Part shown: positions 44,649 to 53,285 of the stretch, one piece after another
Layout: each line of letters starts with the position of its first letter
How positions within the stretch are numbered: the first letter of the stretch is position 1
DNA from: Flavobacterium gilvum
GTDB lineage: Bacteria > Bacteroidota > Bacteroidia > Flavobacteriales > Flavobacteriaceae
Length of the DNA: 64,000 bases
Direction of reading: 5' to 3'
Assembly: GCF_001761465.1 (NCBI RefSeq)
Contig: NZ_CP017479.1
Span: 2,356,001-2,420,000 of the forward strand
Notes under the pieces: generated by a model
The model's input: only the letters and a program-made list of their open reading frames with translations
What the model was told of the DNA's origin: nothing
Database searches by the model: none
Translations under genes and position numbers: made by a program

Positions 44649-45716
44649 CTAAACCTTAACTGTCCAACCAAAAGTATCTTCGCTAAGTTTATTTTGAAGA
44701 TTTGTTAGCTTTTCTTTCAATAATGAAGCAAATGAATTTTCAAGTTTTGGCAATTCATAATATACTTCTTTATAAGAGTAACCGGCAATTGGATTAACAA
44801 CGGCAGCAGTACCCGCACCAAAAATCTCTTTTAAAGTTCCGTTTTTTGAAGCTTCAACCAATTCAGAAACCAAAACAGGACGAACCTCTACCGAAATTCC
44901 TTCTTTTTTGGCCATGTCAATAAGACTTTTTCTAGTAATACCGTCCAAGATACGTTCACTTACCGGAGCCGTCAACAAAGTATCATTTATTCTAAAGAAC
45001 ACGTTCATTGTACCGGCTTCTTCCAGTTTTGTATGTGTAGCATCGTCTGTCCAGATAACTTGTTGGAATCCTTCTTTATTCGCCAAAGTAGTAGGGTAGA
45101 ACTGAGCAGCGTAGTTTCCTGCAGCTTTTGCAGCACCAATACCACCGTTTGCTGCTCTACTATAATGCTCGGCAATTAATACTTTTACTTCACCTGAGTA
45201 ATATGCTTTTGCAGGAGAAAGTAATATCATGAATTTATAATCGTCTGACGGGTTGGCAACAACGCCTGGTCCTGTAGCAATCATAAATGGTCTGATGTAC
45301 ATCGTGCTTCCATTTCCTTTTTTTACCCAAGCCTCATCCAATTTTAATAATTGTTTCAATCCTTCCATGAAAATAAATTCTGGAACTTCTGGCATAGCCA
45401 TTCTTACTGCCGAAGAATTAAAACGTTTGTAATTTTCATCAGGTCTAAAAAGCCAAATATCATCATTGGTGTCTTTATAAGCTTTCATGCCTTCAAAAAT
45501 GGCTTGTCCATAATGAAAAACTTTTGCAGATGGATCAAGTAAGAAAGGTGCATACGGCTTAATAACAGGTTGTTGCCATTCTCCATTAACGTAATCACAT
45601 TCAAATAAATGGTCCGTGAATACTGCTCCAAAGCTTAAATGATCAAAATCAACTTCATTTATTTTTGTAGTAGTTGCTTTTATTATTTCGATTGTGTTTG
45701 TTTGAGGGGTACTCAT
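44649..45716 (-). CDS. ilvE: Branched-chain amino acid aminotransferase
   Basis: A 355-residue fold-type IV PLP enzyme that transaminates Val, Leu and Ile. Characteristic segments are FHYGQAIFEGMKAYK, FNSSAVRMAMP, the PLP-lysine region GIGAAKAAGNYAAQ, GFQQVIWTDDATHTKLEEAG, and GTAAVVNPIAGYSY. Length fits the type II BCAT group (about 350). It is far from ilvD in the window and monocistronic. Start MSTPQTNTIEIIKATTT at 45716 is well supported. Confidence 0.94.
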   Translation of the reverse strand: MSTPQTNTIEIIKATTTKINEVDFDHLSFGAVFTDHLFECDYVNGEWQQPVIKPYAPFLLDPSAKVFHYGQAIFEGMKAYKDTNDDIWLFRPDENYKRFNSSAVRMAMPEVPEFIFMEGLKQLLKLDEAWVKKGNGSTMYIRPFMIATGPGVVANPSDDYKFMILLSPAKAYYSGEVKVLIAEHYSRAANGGIGAAKAAGNYAAQFYPTTLANKEGFQQVIWTDDATHTKLEEAGTMNVFFRINDTLLTAPVSERILDGITRKSLIDMAKKEGISVEVRPVLVSELVEASKNGTLKEIFGAGTAAVVNPIAGYSYKEVYYELPKLENSFASLLKEKLTNLQNKLSEDTFGWTVKV

Positions 45717-46027
45717 AATTATTTACTTATATTGTTTTAAAAAAATATTCTTTGGCTAATAAAACGGTTTCAACGAAAAAAAGTTTTTGTTGGCGGTAAT
45801 ATCGATTGCAAAATTAAATAAAAATCAGAGAAAAACTTGTGAAAAAATCATTAATTATGGAGTTTGACTGTGATTTAATTATTATATAATTTTATTAGAA
45901 AAATGTAGTAAAATTATATGGATTATATAAAAAAATTTAGCTTTTGGGTAATGATAAGAAATTCTTTTATTTAATTTTGAAAACATTATAGTGTTCGGTA
46001 ATACTATATTAACTCAAAAAACATATT
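45717..46027. other. Divergent intergenic region ilvE / mnmD
   Basis: About 310 nt, AT-rich. A TAATTTTG box at 45972-45979 on the plus strand, with a TTG 25 nt upstream (45944), may drive mnmD. No RNA motif recognised. Confidence 0.45.
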
Positions 46028-46687
46028 TTGGAAAGAGAAATTATTCGTACTCAGGATGGTTCAACGACTATTCAAATAAAAGATTGGAATGAATGTTACC
46101 ATTCGAAACATGGTGCTATTCAGGAAGCTAAACATGTATTTATCAAAAATGGATTGGCATTATTTCCAAATCAAAAAGTTTCAATTCTCGAAATTGGATT
46201 CGGAACTGGTTTGAATACTTTTATAACTTATTTGGAAGCAAAAGGATTTGGGCAAACTATTGATTATGTTGGAGTAGAAGCGTATCCGGTTTCGGAGCAT
46301 GAACTTCAGGCGATGAATTATTTAGAAGAATTGGATGCAGAGGATTCTAAGGATGTTTTTGCAAAAATACATTCGGTAAATTGGGAGGAGAAAAATAAAT
46401 TGACCGAAACTTTTTCTTTGACAAAAAGAAAACAGTTTTTTGAAAACATAGACGATATAGAACAATTTGATTTGATTTATTTCGATGCTTTCGGTTATCG
46501 TGTCCAACCCGAATTATGGAGTACTGCAATATTTGAAAAAATGTATAAAGCGCTTAAACCAAATTCTGTATTAGTTACTTATGCCGCACGCGGTGTTGTA
46601 AAAAGGAGCATGCAGGAAGTAGGTTTTACAGTCGAAAAACTAGCCGGACCACCCGGAAAAAGGGAGATGTTCAGGGCAAGGAAGTGA
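46028..46687 (+). CDS. mnmD: tRNA (mnm5s2U34) methyltransferase MnmD
   Basis: A 219-residue stand-alone version of the methyltransferase half of MnmC, which makes the final methyl transfer on wobble uridine 34. Motif I is ILEIGFGTGLNTFITYL. FDLIYFDAFGYRVQPELWS and KPNSVLVTYAARGVVKRSM are characteristic. N-terminal residues EIIRTQDGSTTIQIKDWNE match the family start, so translation probably begins at the TTG at 46028; no ATG precedes it in frame. It is a single gene. Confidence 0.9.
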   Translation: MEREIIRTQDGSTTIQIKDWNECYHSKHGAIQEAKHVFIKNGLALFPNQKVSILEIGFGTGLNTFITYLEAKGFGQTIDYVGVEAYPVSEHELQAMNYLEELDAEDSKDVFAKIHSVNWEEKNKLTETFSLTKRKQFFENIDDIEQFDLIYFDAFGYRVQPELWSTAIFEKMYKALKPNSVLVTYAARGVVKRSMQEVGFTVEKLAGPPGKREMFRARK

Positions 46688-46836
46688 TTTTTTTCACCTC
46701 CATATTTTAATATAAAACTACATCGAAAACGTTATAATTTTTATATTTCTATGTTAAAAAAGAATGTTGTATGTGAAAATAATGTACTTTTACATCACGT
46801 TAAAATGAAGATATAACCCCAATAAAATCTTAATTT

Positions 46837-47034
46837 ATGTCTAAAGTAATGTTTGATTACACAAAGTCTGTGTTAGAAAGAGTAAGTTTTGATCCTGTAC
46901 TTTTTTGCAAAGAATTAGAAAAAGCAATAAGAACACTTTTACCTTTCGAGTTGGATCAATTAAGAGAGTGGTTGTTTAACTTTACAATCGAAAAGCCAGA
47001 ACTAAAACAGTGTTTAATAATTGTAAATCCATAA
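46837..47034 (+). CDS. Small conserved protein, 65 aa
   Basis: A soluble alpha-helical protein beginning MSKVMFDYTKSVLERVSFDP and ending KQCLIIVNP, with two Cys. I recall related short proteins in Flavobacteriaceae but know no function. The intact start, the position between two clear genes and the terminator 14 bp after its stop support a real gene. It is monocistronic. Confidence 0.72.
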   Translation: MSKVMFDYTKSVLERVSFDPVLFCKELEKAIRTLLPFELDQLREWLFNFTIEKPELKQCLIIVNP

Positions 47035-47047
47035 AGTTATAATAGAA

Positions 47048-47073
47048 GGAACCAAGAAATTGGTTCTTTTTTT
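47048..47073 (+). terminator. Terminator of the 65-aa protein gene
   Basis: GGAACCAAG / TTGGTTCT hairpin followed by eight T. Confidence 0.8.
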
Positions 47074-47117
47074 TTGCAATTTATTGACTGTTGGGGAATT
47101 GTTTTTTAAATTACATT

Positions 47118-47143
47118 GTAGAGACGCTGCAGTGCGTCTCTAC
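47118..47143. repeat. AGAGACGC palindrome, copy 3
   Basis: GTAGAGACGC and GCGTCTCTAC around TGCAGT. Same outer words as copies at 19641-19687 and 21692-21735. Confidence 0.75.
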
Positions 47144-47186
47144 GATGCATTTCTATGAGATTTATTTTTAAATTTTCATGAATAAA

Positions 47187-48128
47187 TTATTTTTTCAAGA
47201 GCGGACTTACAATTTGGACATTTTGAAAAACAATTGCTCCTTTTACTACTCCCGAAATGCTACTTCTTAGAGCATCGATGATTTGAATCTTTAATTCGCT
47301 TTTTGGGTAAATTAAACTCACTTCTCGAGCTGGTTTAGGTTCTTTAAAATGTCTGAGTTTAAATTTGTCAGATTCTTTTAGATCCAAGGTATGTAAATAA
47401 GGAAGTAAAGTTGTTCCCAATCCTTCATCGGCAAGTTTGATTAAGGTTTCAAAACTACCACTTTCGATTTGAAAAGATTTTAAGCCGGTTTCATTTCTGT
47501 TTTTACATAAATTCAAAATCCCATCCCTAAAACAATGTCCATCCTGAAGTAACAGAATTTCATTGATGTTAAGATCGTCAATTTCGATTTCTTCCTTTTG
47601 AAAAATGGCATTACTTTCCGGTATGTAAGCAACAAAAGGCTCAAAGTACAGAACAACTTCTTTGATTTTTTCGTCCTCTAGCGGCGTGGCTGCAATAGCG
47701 GCATCCAGATTCCCATTTTTTAATTTTGTAATAATCTCTTCGGTATTCAACTCCTCAATGATTAACTTTACTTTTGGGTATTTTTTGATAAAATTATTCA
47801 AAAACATAGGGAGCAAAGTTGGCATAATGGTTGGGATAATTCCGAGTCTGAATTCACCACCGATGAAACCTTTTTGTTGTTCTACAATGTCTTGTATGCG
47901 GTCAGCTTCATTAACGATGTTTTTTGCCTGACTTACAATTTTTTGACCAATATCAGTAAGTTGAATTGGTTTTTTGGTACGATCAAAAATCTGAATATTA
48001 AGTTCTTCTTCAATTTTTTGAATTTGCATACTCAAGGTAGGTTGAGTCACAAAACATTTTTCGGCAGCCAAAGTGAAATTTTTGTGTTCGGCTACAGCCA
48101 ATACGTATTTGAGTTGTGTGATTGTCAT
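47187..48128 (-). CDS. oxyR: OxyR-type LysR regulator of peroxide response
   Basis: A 313-residue LysR-family activator. The N-terminal winged helix-turn-helix reads MTITQLKYVLAVAEHKNFTL then AAEKCFVTQPTLSMQIQKIE. In the sensor domain, LLLQDGHCFRDGILNLCKNR places cysteines at C199 and C208, the same numbers and spacing as the redox pair of E. coli OxyR. H2O2 would form a disulfide and switch on target genes. It is divergent from dps, its usual target. A TATATTTG box lies 20 nt upstream. Confidence 0.94.
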   Translation of the reverse strand: MTITQLKYVLAVAEHKNFTLAAEKCFVTQPTLSMQIQKIEEELNIQIFDRTKKPIQLTDIGQKIVSQAKNIVNEADRIQDIVEQQKGFIGGEFRLGIIPTIMPTLLPMFLNNFIKKYPKVKLIIEELNTEEIITKLKNGNLDAAIAATPLEDEKIKEVVLYFEPFVAYIPESNAIFQKEEIEIDDLNINEILLLQDGHCFRDGILNLCKNRNETGLKSFQIESGSFETLIKLADEGLGTTLLPYLHTLDLKESDKFKLRHFKEPKPAREVSLIYPKSELKIQIIDALRSSISGVVKGAIVFQNVQIVSPLLKK

Positions 48129-48147
48129 CGAATAGTGATTTTTTATG

Positions 48148-48155
48148 CAAATATA
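48148..48155 (-). promoter_or_regulatory. -7 box of oxyR
   Basis: TATATTTG on the minus strand fits TAnnTTTG, 19 nt before ATG 48128. No -33 TTG was seen. Confidence 0.5.
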
Positions 48156-48178
48156 AAAACAATCAATTTATTTTATAG

Positions 48179-48207
48179 TTGTTTTGCGAGCTTATTAGTT
48201 AATTTTG
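48179..48207 (+). promoter_or_regulatory. Bacteroidota promoter of dps
   Basis: TTG at 48179-48181, 18-nt spacer, TAATTTTG at 48200-48207. It predicts a leader of about 90 nt before dps that contains the 48228-48277 hairpin. Confidence 0.65.
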
Positions 48208-48227
48208 ATTTAACGCTTAGAAAATAT

Positions 48228-48277
48228 GGGGCTTTGTTGTAATTTTATGACTTTATCAGATTGGATAAAATAGCCCC
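48228..48277 (+). promoter_or_regulatory. Inverted repeat in the predicted dps leader
   Basis: GGGGCT (48228-48233) faces AGCCCC (48272-48277), with an inner ATTTTAT/ATAAAAT pair (48242-48248 and 48265-48271). It lies wholly in the predicted 5' untranslated region. It could be an RNA hairpin or an operator. Confidence 0.5.
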
Positions 48278-48304
48278 AAATGAGATTAATAAAAAACTGA
48301 AATT

Positions 48305-48784
48305 ATGAAACTAAACACAATTGGATTACCTGTAGAAGAAACTGAAGTTATAATCGTTGAACTGAATGTACTTTTGTCAAATTATCAAATCTATTATCAA
48401 AGTTTAAGAGGATTGCATTGGAATATCAGAGGAAGACGATTTTTTGATTTACACGTTAAATTCGAGGAATTGTATAATGACTCTCAATTGAAAATTGATT
48501 TAATTGCCGAAAGAGTTTTGACTCTGGGAGGAAGACCATTACATACTTTTGAAGATTACATTAAATTCAATCAATTGCCTGTTGGGAAAAATATTTCAAA
48601 TGACGTAGCAAGTATTGAGTTAATTGTTAATTCACTTTCAAAATTATTGGTAATCGAAAGAGAAATTCTTGCCAAAGCATCAGAAATAAATGATGAAGGA
48701 ACCAATTCAATGATGAGTGATTTTATTGTAGAGCAGGAAAAAACGATTTGGATGATGAATGCATGGTTAGAGGAAACTTTGTGA
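48305..48784 (+). CDS. dps: Dps-type ferritin-like protein
   Basis: A 159-residue four-helix protein that forms a dodecamer, oxidises Fe2+ with H2O2 and protects DNA. The inter-subunit ferroxidase site is visible in SLRGLHWNIRGRRFFDLHVKFEELYND, given here in parts: LHWNIRGRRFF (His) and HVKFEELYND (His/Glu/Asp). There is no long basic N-terminal tail, so DNA binding is not obvious. It is divergent from oxyR with a consensus promoter and a leader hairpin, and a strong terminator follows. Confidence 0.94.
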   Translation: MKLNTIGLPVEETEVIIVELNVLLSNYQIYYQSLRGLHWNIRGRRFFDLHVKFEELYNDSQLKIDLIAERVLTLGGRPLHTFEDYIKFNQLPVGKNISNDVASIELIVNSLSKLLVIEREILAKASEINDEGTNSMMSDFIVEQEKTIWMMNAWLEETL

Positions 48785-48802
48785 AAAAAATAATTTAATT
48801 GT

Positions 48803-48852
48803 AACAATAGTCTAATAAACCCTCGAATTTGTTAGACTATTGTTTTTTTTTA
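48803..48852 (+). terminator. Terminator of dps
   Basis: AACAATAGTCTAA (48803-48815) pairs perfectly with TTAGACTATTGTT (48832-48844), followed by T-run. Confidence 0.88.
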
Positions 48853-48905
48853 TGCAAAATAATTTTTTTTTATAGAACTAATTTTTTAATTCAACTTGTA
48901 TCAGC

Positions 48906-48913
48906 TATTTTTG
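48906..48913 (+). promoter_or_regulatory. -7 box directly before the 99-aa protein gene
   Basis: TATTTTTG fits TAnnTTTG and ends 5 nt before ATG 48919, suggesting a leaderless transcript. Confidence 0.45.
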
Positions 48914-48918
48914 CAAAT

Positions 48919-49218
48919 ATGAGAAGTCTTGCAAGTATAGTATTAATCTTTTTTGTTCTGTTTTTGGCAGCGCCAACAATCGTGGCTTGTCTGGAAAGAG
49001 AAAAGGATACTACGAGCCTGTGTGATAATTGCAGTACTTCAACTTCTTCTTCTGCAGAAGAAATCAAACATGATATAAAATATTATACTTACAATCCTTT
49101 TTTGGAGATGTCTTTTTTTGATAAAGAAGAAGGTTCCGGACGTATAATTTTTGAGAACTTATCCAGACATGATTTAATTTCTGCCACCATATTTTTACCT
49201 CCTCCCAACAAAGTTTAA
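48919..49218 (+). CDS. Small secreted cysteine-containing protein, 99 aa
   Basis: The start MRSLASIVLIFFVLFLAAPT is a signal peptide or membrane anchor (to about residue 20). ATG 48919 is preferred to the longer frame from 48829, whose extra part is AT-rich and overlaps the dps terminator. The mature part contains CLEREKDTTSLCDNCSTSTS, with a CxxC pair, followed by a Lys/Tyr/Phe-rich tail ending LPPPNKV. Family unknown. It precedes the SulP-carbonic anhydrase pair, and a link is possible but unproven. Confidence 0.65.
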   Translation: MRSLASIVLIFFVLFLAAPTIVACLEREKDTTSLCDNCSTSTSSSAEEIKHDIKYYTYNPFLEMSFFDKEEGSGRIIFENLSRHDLISATIFLPPPNKV

Positions 49219-49518
49219 TTTTTTACCACTTGTTGTTATCTGCGATTTTGTTTTGAAATAAAAGACATATTTGTATTTTATTGTTTCTAAATAGCAGAAT
49301 TACTCCAATTTTATTAGTAAAATTAGAGAGTAGTTATTTTCTTTTCACAATTCTTGGAGTGTTTTATCGACTGAGTTTTTTGATAAAGAAAAATAGTTGT
49401 AATGATAAATGGTATTCTTTTTTCGGATAGCAATGTTTAGACATTGACTGTCTTCCTACCACTTTAGTGCAGTCTTGCATTGAGGAAAAAAATGAATTTA
49501 AACTTTAAAAAATATATC
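49219..49518. other. Leader region of the SulP gene
   Basis: About 300 nt, AT-rich. At 49431-49482 there are nested inverted pairs: CAATG (49431-49435) with CATTG (49478-49482), and GACTG (49446-49450) with CAGTC (49470-49474). This could be a short structured leader. No known riboswitch recognised. Confidence 0.4.
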
Positions 49519-51153
49519 ATGACAAAAAAAAATAATTTATTCGCATATTTCAAATCAGACTTTGCTTCTGGTTTGGTTGTCTTTTTAGTAGCGTTACCGC
49601 TTTGTTTAGGAATTGCCATGGCATCGGGAGCGCCTTTATTTTCTGGAATTATTACCGGAATTGTAGGAGGTATAGTAGTTGGATATCTGAGCCAGTCTCA
49701 ACTAAGTGTTTCAGGACCGGCAGCTGGTTTAACAGCAATCATATTGACTGCAATAACGGATTTGGGCGCTTTTGATGTTTTCTTAACCGCTGTTTTTATT
49801 GCAGGTTTGATTCAGTTGGCATTGGGTTTTATTAGAGCAGGAAGTATTTCCAATTACTTTCCAACTAATGTAATTGAAGGAATGTTGGCTGGTATTGGTG
49901 TTATCATTATCATGAAACAATTGCCTCACGCTTTTGGATATGATTCTGATTTTGAAGGAAATGAAACTTCTTCGTTTTCAGGATTGTTTGAAGTATTAAA
50001 TCATGTTCAGTTGGGAGCTATCTTGATTGCTTTAGTTTCGATAGCCATTTTAATTATGTGGGACAAAGTGCCTGCTTTGAAAAAGTTGAAATTAATTCCC
50101 GGTGCATTGGTTGCAGTTATCGTTAGTGTTTTATTAAATGAGTTTTTCATTTCTTCCGATAGTTCTTTGGCAATCGGTAATAAACACTTGGTTTCTTTGC
50201 CAATTCCAACAACCGTAGAAGAATTTAAAGCAATTATCGTTACGCCAAATTTTGCAGGAATTACAAATCCAAAAGTTTGGGTTGTAGGTTTGACCATTGC
50301 AATTGTAGCCTCAATTGAAACTTTATTATGTATTGAAGCTGCAGACAGAATGGATGTTCACAAACGTTTTACGAATACAAATGTGGAATTAAGAGCTCAG
50401 GGAATAGGAAACATAGTGAGTTCACTTTTGGGCGGATTGCCTATGACTTCGGTAGTGGTTCGTACATCTGCCAATAACGCAGCGGGTGCAAAATCAAAAT
50501 TATCGGCCATAATTCATGGTGTATTATTATTGGTTTGTGCACTTTCAATTCCTGTTCTTTTGAATAAAATACCTTTGGCTACATTGGCAGCTGTGCTGAT
50601 TTTAGTTGGTTATAAATTGGCTAAACCAGCAACTTTTAAGCATTTTTGGGACTATGGAAAATATCAGTTTTTACCTTTTATAGCCACTTTTTTGGGTGTT
50701 GTTTTTATGGATTTGCTAAAAGGAGTTGTATTGGGAATTGTAATAAGCATCGCGTTTATTTTGAGAGGTAATCTTAAAAGAGCCTATAGTTTTAGAAAAG
50801 ATGAATATGTTGATGGAGATATAATCAACATTGATTTGGCACAGGAAGTTTCTTTTTTAAATAAAGCGGCAATAAAATTAACCCTTGCAAATATTCCAGA
50901 GAATTCAAAAGTGGTTATTAATGCCGAAGATACGGTTTATATTGCCCACGATATTTTGGATTTAATACACGAATTCAAAACAACAAGAGCCGTAGATGGC
51001 AATATTATGGTAAAACTGAAAGGATTTAAACAAGAATACGCTTTGGAGAATAGCAAAGAAATTCAAAATCACGTAACCATTGAACATCATTATGATTTTG
51101 TTAAAAGAGAAATTGTAAAAAAAGAGGTTGTAAAAGAAGTGTTTGCAGAGTAA
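49519..51153 (+). CDS. SulP family anion (probably bicarbonate) transporter
   Basis: The protein has 544 residues from ATG 49519; ATG 49492 is an alternative that adds 9 residues. A membrane domain of about ten or more helices starts FKSDFASGLVVFLVALPLCL, which is the SulP signature, with QSQLSVSGPAAGLTAI after it. The C-terminal soluble part (from about residue 425) is shorter than a classical STAS domain. The gene for a beta carbonic anhydrase follows by 87 bp, which favours bicarbonate over sulfate as substrate. An operon is likely. Confidence 0.88.
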   Translation: MTKKNNLFAYFKSDFASGLVVFLVALPLCLGIAMASGAPLFSGIITGIVGGIVVGYLSQSQLSVSGPAAGLTAIILTAITDLGAFDVFLTAVFIAGLIQLALGFIRAGSISNYFPTNVIEGMLAGIGVIIIMKQLPHAFGYDSDFEGNETSSFSGLFEVLNHVQLGAILIALVSIAILIMWDKVPALKKLKLIPGALVAVIVSVLLNEFFISSDSSLAIGNKHLVSLPIPTTVEEFKAIIVTPNFAGITNPKVWVVGLTIAIVASIETLLCIEAADRMDVHKRFTNTNVELRAQGIGNIVSSLLGGLPMTSVVVRTSANNAAGAKSKLSAIIHGVLLLVCALSIPVLLNKIPLATLAAVLILVGYKLAKPATFKHFWDYGKYQFLPFIATFLGVVFMDLLKGVVLGIVISIAFILRGNLKRAYSFRKDEYVDGDIINIDLAQEVSFLNKAAIKLTLANIPENSKVVINAEDTVYIAHDILDLIHEFKTTRAVDGNIMVKLKGFKQEYALENSKEIQNHVTIEHHYDFVKREIVKKEVVKEVFAE

Positions 51154-51240
51154 TTTGTGATTTTGAAAAAATAAGGCCATTTATATGGTTCTAAATAGTA
51201 ATTTTAAACTAAAATAATAACTAAATATAAAGACAAAAAA

Positions 51241-51882
51241 ATGAGTGATTTCTATAAAAAAATATTGGATAACAATAAACAATGGGTTATTGATCAATTG
51301 GAAATCGATCCGGATTTTTTTAAGGATTTAGCCAAAAGTCAACAACCACCTTTGTTGTGGATTGGTTGTTCTGATAGTCGAGTTCCCGCCAACGAAATTA
51401 TTGGCGCGAAACCAGGTGAAGTTTTTGTTCACAGAAACATTGCCAATATGGTTATCCATTCGGATATGAACATGTTAAGCGTATTGGATTATGCTGTAAA
51501 TGTTTTGAAAGTTAAACATGTTATTGTTTGCGGTCATTATGGTTGTGGTGGTGTAAAAGCCGCTATGGGAAATGCTTCGATTGGAATTATTGATAACTGG
51601 ATTCGACACATCAAGGATGTTTATCGTTTGCATGATAAATATTTGAATTCAATTGCCGATGAGAAAGAGCGTTTTAATGCTTTTGTAGAAATCAATGTAA
51701 AAGAACAAGTATTCGATTTAGCCAAAACTTCCATTATCCAATCGGCTTGGAAAAACGGTTCAGAGGTGAGTATTCACGGCTGGGTTTACGGACTAAATTC
51801 TGGATATGTTACCGATTTGGGCGTTAACTTTAGTTCAGATAAAGATTTGGACGAAGTGTATCAGCTTAATTTCAGTAAGTAA
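51241..51882 (+). CDS. can: Beta-class carbonic anhydrase
   Basis: A 213-residue cytoplasmic zinc enzyme interconverting CO2 and bicarbonate. Zinc ligands are C43 (WIGCSDSRVPANE), H99 and C102 (VCGHYGCGGV), with the catalytic D45-R47 dyad in CSDSR. Length and motifs match the E. coli Can type. It is encoded just after the SulP transporter and probably works with it in carbon supply to carboxylases. Confidence 0.95.
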   Translation: MSDFYKKILDNNKQWVIDQLEIDPDFFKDLAKSQQPPLLWIGCSDSRVPANEIIGAKPGEVFVHRNIANMVIHSDMNMLSVLDYAVNVLKVKHVIVCGHYGCGGVKAAMGNASIGIIDNWIRHIKDVYRLHDKYLNSIADEKERFNAFVEINVKEQVFDLAKTSIIQSAWKNGSEVSIHGWVYGLNSGYVTDLGVNFSSDKDLDEVYQLNFSK

Positions 51883-51908
51883 TTTAAGGTAAATTCAGAT
51901 TCAAAGTT

Positions 51909-51947
51909 AAAAAAGCTGTCTAAATTCAATTTAGATAGCTTTTTTTA
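51909..51947. terminator. Bidirectional terminator
   Basis: AAAAAAGCTGTCTAAATT pairs with AATTTAGATAGCTTTTTT. It overlaps the last bases of the convergent gene (stop at 51945). Confidence 0.85.
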
Positions 51948-53153
51948 TGCTTCATCTTCATGTTCTAAGTTCTCATTAAATGCTGAAGGTAAAAGGGTAG
52001 GAATAAATTTAATCATAAGCGGGAGTAATAAACTGCCACCCGGAAGTAAAAAAATCGTTAGTGACGGAATCGTTTTACAGATGTCCAGCAATTGTTTTTT
52101 TATTTTTTTCTTCTCTTTTTCGTTTAGATCCCTGCGGGTAGAATAAGCCAAAAGAACCATTAATTCCTTGCTTTCAATGATTTCCTTCAGTAGTCTATTT
52201 TTATTTCGGGTAATAAGTTTAATGACACTATTTGTGGTTTGGTCGTAAAAATGTTTTACCGGATTCGAATAATTAAAATACGGAATTTCTTTTTTGTGTT
52301 GGGCAATAAATCCGTCAGTGCTGATAATGCTTTGAGAGACAAATTCATTTTCAATCGCCAAGCTTTGAGATAGTTTGTGCAAAAAGTAAGCTTCGTTATT
52401 TTCGATAACACCATCGCTCCACAACGCCATTCCTGCAATATCAATCAGGTATTTTTTCTCCAATTCGGCATTGAAGTAATCTAAATCCAAATTTTCCAAG
52501 GTAATATTTTCCTTTTTGGAAAACTTGCTGTATCGGATAGAAGCTTCAAATAATTTAATTAACAAATCGTCGTATTGAGATTTGTTTGTTTTTATTTTTA
52601 AAGCCAGAGTCACGATATTGACAATGGTTTCTTCAATTCTTTTAAAATATTTTTCGGGAATTTTTCCATGAATCAAATATTGGCGAAAAGCCAAAACATC
52701 AATAAAAAGCAGCGCATTGGTAACCAAATGAGAAAAGTTTTTATTGATTATACTTTCATTTGTCTGCACGCGTTGCCCGATTATTTCTTCTAAGGTTAAA
52801 GAAGTATTGCTTTTGGATAATATTTTTTTGAATAGGCTGAAACCTTCCGGATGCATTTCTCGATAGAAAGCATAGGCTTTTTCAATAAATAGTGAAGGCT
52901 TTTTTTCTTTATTTGTTAATGAAAAAATACCGTATAATGCATTTAATAAGGCAATTTTGGAAATTTCTTCTTTGAACCAGCCTTTGGTTTTTATTTCAAA
53001 AGGGGTATCAAAAGAAATGATATGACCGTAGATAAAACCGGTATCTCTTAGTTTTTGGTAATATAGGTCTTCCGTTTCAGAAACAGGGTGTTCTGAGAAC
53101 TTTAGTTTTGTAAAGAATTTATCTATCCAACCAGATGCCGAAGGGTTAATCAT
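51945..53153 (-). CDS. LETM1-related protein
   Basis: A 402-residue protein. Residues 1-370 are helical and charged, without clear membrane helices. The C-terminal segment SLTIFLLPGGSLLLPLMIKF followed by IPTLLPSAFNEN closely resembles the conserved LETM1 core (pattern LPgGsllLPlllklfP.lLPS.F). LETM1 is a mitochondrial inner-membrane ion-exchange protein, and bacterial relatives are known by name as LETM1-related biofilm-associated proteins in Flavobacteria. The biochemical role here is unknown. It is a single gene. Confidence 0.8.
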   Translation of the reverse strand: MINPSASGWIDKFFTKLKFSEHPVSETEDLYYQKLRDTGFIYGHIISFDTPFEIKTKGWFKEEISKIALLNALYGIFSLTNKEKKPSLFIEKAYAFYREMHPEGFSLFKKILSKSNTSLTLEEIIGQRVQTNESIINKNFSHLVTNALLFIDVLAFRQYLIHGKIPEKYFKRIEETIVNIVTLALKIKTNKSQYDDLLIKLFEASIRYSKFSKKENITLENLDLDYFNAELEKKYLIDIAGMALWSDGVIENNEAYFLHKLSQSLAIENEFVSQSIISTDGFIAQHKKEIPYFNYSNPVKHFYDQTTNSVIKLITRNKNRLLKEIIESKELMVLLAYSTRRDLNEKEKKKIKKQLLDICKTIPSLTIFLLPGGSLLLPLMIKFIPTLLPSAFNENLEHEDEA

Positions 53154-53285
53154 TGCTTAGTTTTGATTTTGCAAAGCTATGTTTTTTTATTTAGCAAAGG
53201 TTAAGTCTTAGATTTATAAAACGAGTTCTTTGTCAATTTTTGTGAAATTTTGATTTTTCTTTTCCTCAGAATTAAGTTTTGGGAA

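Noticed and set aside
49431..49482. Riboswitch upstream of the SulP gene
   Set aside because: The nested pairs are short (5 bp) and match no riboswitch class I know, so I report only a possible hairpin.
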